Notes under the pieces: model-generated
Databases searched by the model: none
Told to the model about the DNA's origin: nothing
The model's input: the letters and a program-made list of their open reading frames with translations, nothing else
Made by a program: the position numbers and the translations under genes
In this document: one piece after another, positions 12,608 to 21,800 of the stretch
Position numbering within the stretch: the stretch's first letter is position 1
Layout of the letters: every line of letters begins with the position of its first letter
From: Ceratodon purpureus
Taxonomy: Eukaryota > Streptophyta > Bryopsida > Pseudoditrichales > Ditrichaceae
Reading direction: 5' to 3'
Length of the DNA stretch: 64,000 bases
NCBI GenBank assembly: GCA_014871385.1
Contig: CM026423.1
Span: 18,341,690 to 18,405,689 of the forward strand

Positions 12608-14202
12608 CTAAGCCTCTACTGAGGTCGCGATGGCATCAACCAGCTTCTCCAGGGCAGCTCCAGCCGGGTCTTGAGATGTCCCCTCGGACTCGGTGGTACT
12701 GGAGCTGAGTCCACCACCATGAGTGGCTGTGTCCTCGGCCTCCCGGCGTGGAGGGGCTTGTGTCCCCCGCTGGAAGCTGAGGTCATCTGACTTCTGGGTG
12801 CTCGCAACACCATCGCCATCCCCTCCATCTGCCGGCAGCACGGCCGCGGATACTAGGGGCTGAGCGGAGATCTTGGCGATGACATACGGACCCGAAGCCT
12901 CGGACTCCTCCAGAAAGCGAGTCTTCTTCTTGACTTGGTTTTCCTCCCCCAAAGGAGGAGAAGAGCGCTCAGCGGCTCTCTTGCTGCCAGCAACGGGGCT
13001 CTGGACGTCTGGGGCTCCCACCTCGGACTTGAGAACCTCAAGGAGGTGCTGCAGCTCCGCTTGAGCCGACTCATGCAGTGGAAATCCCCATTGCCCAAGC
13101 CATCCCCCACTCAAGGAGCGGCAGCAACAGCTATACTTGGCGTCAAGGGAGAAGACAACCTCAAACATGCAATGTGGGTGTGCCAAGCAGCCGCAGTTCA
13201 AGGGTACACAAGCAGCGTCAACAAAGTACCGCGCACAAAAGGGGCAAGGGTCGGAAACCTGAATGGGGAGGGCTCGAAACTCGGATGGCAGGTGTGGGAG
13301 CACACGCTTCGGGCGAATGAATGCCGCTGCCAGCTCCAGGGTCATGATCTCCACGCTAAGAGCACCAATCTCGGCCTTGCACCTCTCTATGTCCCCCATC
13401 AAAGCATCCATCTGCTTCTCCTTGTTGTCAATGCGAAGCTGGGCTTCTTCGGCAGCCTTGCTCGCATTGGCCATCTGATCACCACCTAGACGGGCCAGAG
13501 CATCCAATCGCTTCTTCTCTGCCGTGTTGCCAGCGGCCGCGGCTATCTTGCTGGCAGCACGGTGGGCAGCAATCTCCTCATAGAACCGGCCCTCCTCATC
13601 CTCCTTCTCCTGCATAAAGGTCCTCTGGTTCTTGATATCTCCAAGAAACAACTCCCTCTGAGCCTCCTTCTTCGTGAGCTTGGCCTGAAATCTCGCCTTC
13701 TTGGCCCTGGCCTGGTCCAGCTTCGCCTTCGGATCCGTGCTGGGTCGGTCTTCATCCTTGCTGCCAGCAAGTGAAGACTTGGGCAAGCGCTCCTCCTCAG
13801 TGATCAAAGGCGCCTTCGACTTGAGGTGGCTTCGAGTGCGACCCCGAGCTCCCTCTGCTGCAGGCGCTCCCTTGCTGCTGCTCCCCGTAACAAGGACCCC
13901 GTGGCTAGGTCCGATGCCGACTCCCTCAATGGCCATGACCGTGTTGCCAGCAGAGGGTCTGTCGTCGATGTGGCCAGCGAGCACGTCGATGAGGGCCTCG
14001 ATCTGCTCTCTGAAGGCTGGGGGTGTGAGCTTGAGAGGGTTGCGGGCATCTTTCTTATCACGTGCCTTCTGCAAGGTCGCGGCTTTCTCTGCCCAGTTGA
14101 CGTCTTCGCCCAGCTCAAAGGTCAGATGGCAGCCTCGCAGGAAGGAGGTACCAAATGTCCCGTTGTCAGGGCCTTCACCTCCATACACCTTCGCATGCTG
14201 GA
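12608..14202 (-). pseudogene. RING-like coiled-coil gene, downstream part (split by the nested MULE)
   Basis: C-terminal 531 or so residues of a minus-strand single-exon gene whose first part is at 32036-32341. The frame is continuous across the insertion: with the MULE and one 10-bp duplication left out, the ORF is 636 aa, so the insertion alone interrupts it. It has a long charged coiled coil (LDQARAKKARF through KEKQMDALMGDIERCKAEI), then a Cys/His cluster CPFC, NCGC, AHPHC, SCCC fitting a variant RING finger (about 40 residues), then a low-complexity acidic tail. RING proteins usually act as ubiquitin E3 ligases; activity here is not shown. The peptide AGSK recurs because the TTGCTGSCAGCAA DNA word falls repeatedly in the same frame. 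Confidence 0.7.
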
Positions 14203-14212
14203 GTGTGTAAGC
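14203..14212 (+). repeat. Target-site duplication, left copy (GTGTGTAAGC)
   Basis: Ten bases identical to 32026-32035, directly flanking the MULE terminal repeats. A 9-10-bp duplication is typical of Mutator-like elements. Confidence 0.9.
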
Positions 14213-14265
14213 GGGGAAAGTTCGTACGTGAGCGGAGAGCGTAGAGCGGAGAGCGGTGAGCGCAG
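14213..14265 (+). repeat. Left TIR of MULE copy 1
   Basis: 53 bp matching the reverse complement of 31973-32025, identical from GTACGTGAGCGG inward to GTGAGCGCAG. Internally it is built from short AGAGCG/AGAGCGG repeats. About 50 bp further in, the block GACCCTATAACCGTGGA (near 14316) is again shared with the right end. Confidence 0.92.
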
Positions 14266-14983
14266 AATGGAGAGCACAGAATTGACAATTAGCAAAATTT
14301 TCAAAAGCAAAGTAGACCCTATAACCGTGGAAAATTACTAAATTAAGGCTTGATTTTGACCCTTTTTTTAGAAAAAGAGTATATTACCGTGGAAATCAGG
14401 GTTAGCTCTGGTAAGAATTTATTACGTTTGTTCTCTAAGATACAAATTAGGGCTGATGTCATGATGACGTCATGCATATATTTTGTTATATTTCTCATGG
14501 ATTTAGGCAAGATATAATGATCAGGCGTTAAGTTTTAGACCAAACAAATAATTCTTTCATAGGATTATGTAAATGCACAAGGAAAAAAACAAATTTGAAA
14601 GAACGAAAAGGAGGCAAGGTTTGAAAACTTCCTGGAATATTTCAAAATTCGTGTGGTGATATCTAAACTGCTGAAACCAAGATATACCTTGTTAGAGTCC
14701 TTGTCTTCATCGAAGATTACTCTCTCTTCGTAGGCAGCAAAGCATCTTCATTTCAGTGATACAAGTAGGAGATTTTCATCATCAAACAACACTTGGTAAG
14801 CTGGGTTCCAGAGAAGGAGGTCACTCTTGGTTTCTTGAGCTTGTCTCTAGATGGCGTATTTGGATAGTGACACAGTCCTTGGCATGCTGTGCTGTATGCG
14901 AAGGTAGCGTAGGAGTTCGGGGATGTCAATCTGCAAGCTTGCCTGTAACGTTTTAAGACTACAAGAATTCAGTGTGTTGCGCG

Positions 14984-15355
14984 ATGCCGAAGGTGTGTAA
15001 TGCAAGATCCAGGAGGACGAGAGCGGCTGTAGGTTTGCCCCCAAAGGCACCGGCGAGTTATGAGGAGCTGCGGCCGTGGCTGCTGGAGGTGGAGCGCGCC
15101 AGGGAACGAGGCATGGACCTGCCACCGTTTAGGCACATCGGAAGCCTCCATGTTGGTGAAGGTGAATGGCGTTGGACAGTGCTTTGTACCAATGAGCTTC
15201 TCCGTATTATGGAGTTGTCCCTAATCCCGTATCCCTTGCTATCGAACGTCGATGACAATCCAGTTGTTCAGCTGCCCGAAGTGATCATATCGGATGGCGA
15301 AACTTGCTGGTTTGATATGGACAAGAGTTGGACTGTATATCCTTCGAAGGATTAG
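14984..15355 (+). CDS. Conserved 123-aa MULE accessory protein, copy 1
   Basis: Starts MPKVCNARSRRTRAAVG, with a short basic N-terminus, followed by an acidic, Leu/Pro-rich body (SYEELRPWLLEVERARERG) ending YPSKD. The copy at 56038-56409 differs at only about four bases in 372, while flanking and intron sequence differs more. An in-frame stop lies just upstream in this copy, which supports the chosen ATG over a longer N-terminus. I do not recognise a domain. Its place next to the left terminal repeat and its strong conservation suggest a role in the element's life cycle, possibly binding its end; that is inference. Confidence 0.65.
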   Translation: MPKVCNARSRRTRAAVGLPPKAPASYEELRPWLLEVERARERGMDLPPFRHIGSLHVGEGEWRWTVLCTNELLRIMELSLIPYPLLSNVDDNPVVQLPEVIISDGETCWFDMDKSWTVYPSKD

Positions 15356-15868
15356 TACTATGAAGTCTAGTGGGGTGTTCCAATACAATCCTTAAGATTT
15401 GGTCATTCATTGGATCTAGATACGAGTATTCCAGCATGATGGTTTTAGATAATATAGATGATTCTAGAAATAAGAAAAGAAAAACCAACTAAAAGAAATG
15501 GTCTTAGATTTCCGTGGAATATTTCAGAGTTCGTGTACAATAATGGAGTAGCAGAAACCAAGATGTACACCAAGTGAAGAATAGGTAACATGGCTATGCA
15601 AATGTGGGATTTTGAATGAGTAGAATATAAATAACAGCACAATATTATATTTGAGCCTTTCTTTTGTAACATTTCATTCTTCATATTATATTTTTAGCAT
15701 TACAGTTGTGACATTTCATCCTTTACAAACACGGAGACAAATTGGAAATGAGAATCATAACAAGTTTAGGTTTAGGGTAGTAGAGTAGACGAAGGATTAC
15801 CCAATGAACTCCAATGAAATCAAATCAAATCAAATGAAAACAACAATACACCGAAGTCTCCTTCAAAC

Positions 15869-18800
15869 TCACAACATGCTACAGTCGCTACTTTCACTCT
15901 CAGAACTAGATGACTCCGAATCTCCTTCTACCGCCTCGTCATCGACGAATAGAAGGGCCCTGGGATCAAAAGTAGTTGGCCGACTAGGAACATATGTAAG
16001 GGCTCCAGATTGAAACGCCTGTGCTAAGCCCTCTGCGTAGTCCGGAAGTATGAAAGGCTGAATCGGGCTGGAATGAAGACGCCACGATGGAGTGGACTGT
16101 GATGTTGGCCCACGTGGCGGTGTTGATGAAACTACTCTGCAATAGAGAACGGACTGTGGTTACATCGAGTACGTAGAGGTGCAAAGAGAAGCAGTGCTAG
16201 GATATTTTGAACAAAGAATAGAAGACTTACACCACTTATCAGGTCTTGGTCTCTTTGGAGGAGCTTCGTCTGCTGCTGCCGGCCTTGGATGTTTAGGAGG
16301 GCCCATGGCGGATGGTTTGAGAAGGGCGTTGAATATGGCTTCGTCCTCCTCAAAAGCGAGAATGTGACGACCAACAGCCTGGGCGGCCTTGATGGAGGCC
16401 CCTGAAACTCGGAGAGAAACAAAGAAATGAGGTACTCTGGAAAAAACGAGAGGAAAAATGAAGCAAGGATATGGAAGAAGAGTTACCTGTCCCTGCATTC
16501 CAATCAAGGACTATGTCGCCTGGCTTGGACAGCTCCTCAATGATGTTCTGCATCATCTCAGGAGATTTCTCCCTTGGGCCTCTCCACGGCACCTCCCCAT
16601 TCATGAGCTGAGAGTCGGCATCGGTGAAGTTGAAAATGGCATCACTCTCGGTAATATTGAGGAGCCCATGTATCAGGTCTTCCTTCTTCGTCTGGAAGGA
16701 GAAAGTACTGCCACTACGAACGTAGACGCGAATCCAGAACCGCATAGTCTGCAGTCAAGCAGAACTAGTGAGTAAAATTAAGCGGAAGGGTTATCAGTAA
16801 CTAAAGAGAAGGGTATGTTTAGGAAAAGTACCAAGTTCTCGGGGTTCGTAGGAGAAGTGAGGCCGAGGACATTGACGCCCCACCAGTCCTTGAAGAGCAC
16901 GTAGTCACCACCAGCAGCTTCTTCGTCGATATCCTTAGCCAGCTTCTGATCAGTGTTGTAGATGAGGCAGAGGGCACCATCTTTCTGCAGGAAATCATCT
17001 GCAAAACGGAAGATGTCGAACACATAATCCTTGTAGCGAGAGTTCCAAGGCGGAATACTCGTGGGGGGAACGGAAACGGATGGGACGGGAAGATTCTCAG
17101 GGATGTCGGCAATGATCAAGTCGACTCCCAGATGGTTCTCTTGTTTGCACCGGTCCATAACTTCGTTTTCGCGGCCTGCTCCAAACTTTAGGAAACAAGA
17201 AAGGAGAGTTAGTAACTACATAGCGAGTGGAGGTGGCAAAATCCATTAAATGTCAAAATATAGGAACAAACCTTGCGAATGAAGTCTTGAGTCTTGATCC
17301 AATCCGGGTCGCCACCTTTTCTCTCCAGTCTCCTATTTCGCCGTAACATGGAATCCACAGATGAGTTGAAGACGGAAACATGTGTGGAAGTCGAAGCTCC
17401 AGCGGAAGAAGTTGCGTGAGGATATAGTTTGGCTTTCCTCTGCTGAAGGAGACCTCTGGTGATCTGCGAAGCACTGATCGAGGAAGGAGCCGGCGAAGAA
17501 CCTGGAGAAGGGTTCGTAACGACAATACCCGGAGAGGGCTCTGGTGCCTTCTCAGCTGGGGCGGAAGACTCCGCACCAGTTTGTTGCGATGCCTCTGACT
17601 TAGAACGCAGAGATTTTAATCGCTTTCCTCTTCCTCTCTTCGGTGGTGGAGCGGAAGACTGATCCTGCTCTCCTTCACGACCTTCTGCATCATCCGCGGA
17701 GTCGTCCACCACAACCTCACCTCCGTCGTGTAGAGTCTTGACATCCGCCTCTGAGTCAATCGTGAAACCACGAGAGCAATCAAGATACCAGCAGCCCTCA
17801 AGCAAGTGAGGAGATTTGTACCTTTTCAGCTGTTGGGGAGAGTACATACACTGGTCCGAGGTTGTCGACGTCCAAGCAGGGAAGTAGTTAGGGAGCTGCT
17901 GGACCGTGATGGCCCCCTTCAAAACAAGCTCTCGCTTGAAGTACCTAAGTAAACCAATATGTAGAAGGTTAGTATCAAAGTAAAGAGACCTAATTCTCGA
18001 ATTTGAATCTAATTTAAAGGTATGTAACGTACCGGTAAGTAACCCGCTTGACAACCTGAGCGGTTCCAGGAAAAGTAGCAAAAATGGACTTCTTGTCGAA
18101 GGGCTTATCAGCTGACTTTCCAATGAACGTAGGGAAGGCCTTGTCCCACAACAGAATACGTGCACTCTCCACATAATCGCCCGGCTCTTGGACATCTGGA
18201 AATGCCTTCCAATTAATAACGATGTTCTCCGCCTTGCATATGTCCTCAAATCCGTTGATGACGGCTTCCTCCAACTGTATTTCAGAATTCAATTAATTTT
18301 CAATGAGAGAAATTCGCGGAAGAGATGAAAGGATCCGGTCATTGAGAAGGTTTTTAAGAAACTTTACCCCAGCCCAGAATGAAGCCTTGTTCAACCAAGG
18401 GTCGAAGTCGGTATCCTTGAATTCAGGTGGTGGAAATCTGTAGGACATTCGGGAACTCAGAGATGAGTTCCACCACCTCAACCAACGAGCCTTGTATTTG
18501 GCCTCAACGGCCGCTGGAACAATCTTCTGAAGCTTATCGAGGGTCATCTCGGGTTTATTGTACTCACTAAAATGCCGATTAATCTGCAACAAGTAGAGGA
18601 GTTTTAAAAAATATGATCACAAATCTGATGTAGTCAAACGAAATACTGAAGTGAAGCAGGGTCAGGGTCTCACTTCATTGAGGAAGTCGTCACCGTTCTT
18701 GGGATTTGCAATTGCCAAGTACTTAGTAAAGTCCTTCTTCTTAATGGATTCGACCATGTTGTTTATTGCTGCAGTCATGGCATCCCAAACACCAGTCGCG

Positions 18801-21800
18801 GTTTGGTCTTCAATTGCTGTTTTTGTCTTGTAGACTCGGGCAGCTTCGTCAGAAGCAGCCGTGATTTCTCTCTGGAAAACAGATTTAAGAAATGGTAAGT
18901 TTACAAACAAATACAAATCCTTTGTCGATATGGAAGTGTGATGGGGGGAGAAAGAAGTGCTTACACGATAAAGAAACGCGATGAAGACTTTGGTTGGCAA
19001 TGTAAACCAGGATGGATTGGACGGTTTGTGGTTCAAACATAAATGATACTCCGCTGGTGTAAGGAGATCCTTGAACTCCTCCAATTTCATCACACCGAAT
19101 GAGCGAATTCGGAAAAGTTTTGCCGGAATATTACTCTTCACATGATCATTTTCTGTAGACCTGTACGAAAAGACGATGGTTAGTACAATGCATAAAGATC
19201 GAGTTTAACCTGCGTGCAAGCGGAATGGACAAAATAAGGGGTTTAAATCCTCACCAGTTTATGTCGTGCATGGCATGTAGAAGATTTCCCACATGACCTC
19301 GGGGGTCAAGAACAATGCAATGCACAGAAATGTGCCATGCCTGATCTTCGCTGTGATGTTTGTTGATATGTCTGTACCATGCCGCAAGGCGATGGTTACC
19401 TTCCCAGACATAGAACATCTTCCCAGAAAACTGCTTCAAATCCGAGTCGGCCAAGAGCTCATCTTCGAAAGCATCATTCGCTTTGTGCCAACAAGGGCTC
19501 CACTTAGCCTTGGTCTCCTCTGTGACGTCGGATGTCTTCTCTTCGTGGTCGTAGATGGAAATGTACATGACTCGGTCTCCATCTCTATACCCTTTGACAA
19601 ACTCGCGCTCCAAATGCTGAACTCCCATTTCTCCTATAGGTCTCACTCTTGCCATAGAGATCATTCTGCAAAGGGGAACTAGGATACGCGACTTCGTCTT
19701 TGGAAGTATTCGGAGCTTATTGATGACGCCTATGGAGTCTTCCTTGTGTTGTACCCGATGTCCCAATTCACTGTCCACTACATTCGTCAAATCAGGAGGA
19801 CACGATGGCGCTGGCAACATATCCTGTGTCTGAGTTACCTGCCAGAAGTCATGCATTTTCAAATTTGATCCGAAGACAAGGATGAGAATAAGTAAAACAA
19901 TTAGGAAGATGAATAAACCAATAGCTTTCAGAACTGATACATCTCATTTGCAAAACCAACTCTAAACCCAAACAATAGGAAGTAGTACATAGGCCACTAT
20001 GTACGTGGAGCACGGCTATAATACTCCCTAGCCTGTCTACAATTCCAATGACGGCGCCTCCTCCAAAAACGCCTGGTCTGTTGGACAGGGCATGGTAGTA
20101 TCGCCGGGAGGGCGAAGACAACATGGGCTGGCCTCCTCACTCTAATAGGCGAGGAAGGAGAAGGTGGAGACATCGGCGGGGTACCAAGCCGTGGAGAAGT
20201 AGGCATGTAGCCTGGGGATGTAGGCTCATAGACAGGAGACGTAGGCATGTACTGAGGGGAGTGGACCTCGAGAGGTCCACTACCTACAACTACAGGGCTT
20301 CCTAAATCACACCTACATAAATGGGGCTGATCAAATGAATCCGAGAGGTCGGAAACATTGATCACTGAGATAGGGGAACTGATGGACAAGGGTGCATCTG
20401 AGAATACCTGCAAGCATAGATACAAAGACAATGTCAATTTACCATTATAGTTTTCAAAACTACTTAAGAGAGATTTAATAAAAATGCAATGTTGACTACA
20501 AAAGCAAAAATGATTAAATTACCTCAGTTTCTGCAGGAGTTGGACCATCACCTTCAGTCGCAGTGAGTTGATCTGTGAACTCCTATATTACAAACAGCAA
20601 ACCACTTATAAGCTTCAAAAAAAAATAAGTAGCAATCCAAAAAAAAGAATTCGTCTTGAGGTGCAAAACTTCTATATTCCCCATCCCAAACTCCCACATT
20701 TTATACAAAATTATCACCCCCCGCCCCCTTGCATTAATGGCCCTGGCAGTCGCATCCCACTCCAATATGCCCTCGCGGCCTCCCCCCACCTCCCCAAAAC
20801 CCCACATTCTGTACCGAATGTACATCCCTTGCCCCCTTGCATGAATGGCCATGGCAGTCGCATCCCACTCCAATGTGCCCTCGCGGCCTCCCTCCACCTC
20901 CCCAAACGCCCACATTCTGTACCGAATGTACATCCCTTGCCCCCTTGCATGAATGGCCATGGCAGTCGCATCCCACTCCAATGTGCCCTCGCGGCCTCCC
21001 TCCACCTCCCCAAACGCCCACATTCTGTACCGAATGTACATCCCCCGCCCCCTTGCATTAATGGCCATAGCAGTCGCATCCCACTCCAATGTGCCCTCGC
21101 GGCCCCCCCCCACCTCCCCAAAACCCCACATTCTGTACCGAATGTACATCCCCCGCCCCCTTGCATGAATGGCCATGGCAGTAGCATCCCACACCCATGT
21201 GCCCTCGCGGCCTCCCTCCACCTCCCCAAACGCCCACATTCTGTACCGAATGTACATCCCTTGCCCCCTTGCATGAATGGCCATGGCAGTCGCATCCCAC
21301 TCCAATGTGCCCTCGCGGCCTCCCTCCACCTCCCCAAACGCCCACATTCTGTACCGAATGTACATCCCCCGCCCCCTTGCATTAATGGCCATGGCAGTCG
21401 CATCCCACTCCAATGTGCCCTCGCGGCCCCCCCCCACCTCCCCAAAACCCCACATTCTGTACCGAATGTACATCCCCCGCCCCCTTGCATGAATGGCCAT
21501 GGCAGTAGCATCCCACACCCATGTGCCCTCGCGGCCTCCCTCCACCTCCCCAAACGCCCACATTCTGTACCGAATGTACATCCCTTGCCCCCTTGCATGA
21601 ATGGCCATGGCAGTCGCATCCCACACCAATGTGCCCTCGCGGCCTCCCCCCACCTCCCCGATATTTGTATTTCCCACATTCTGTACAGAATGTGGGTCTG
21701 CCCGCCCCCTTGCACTCTTGGCCATGGAAGTCGCATCCCATTTGAATGTGGCTTCGCGGCCTCCCTCCACCTCCCTCCTTCGCGTATTACCCACATTCTG

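Noticed and set aside
12873-14341. Several 60-184-codon + strand ORFs
   Set aside because: They are opposite-strand shadows of the GC-rich RING-like coding sequence.
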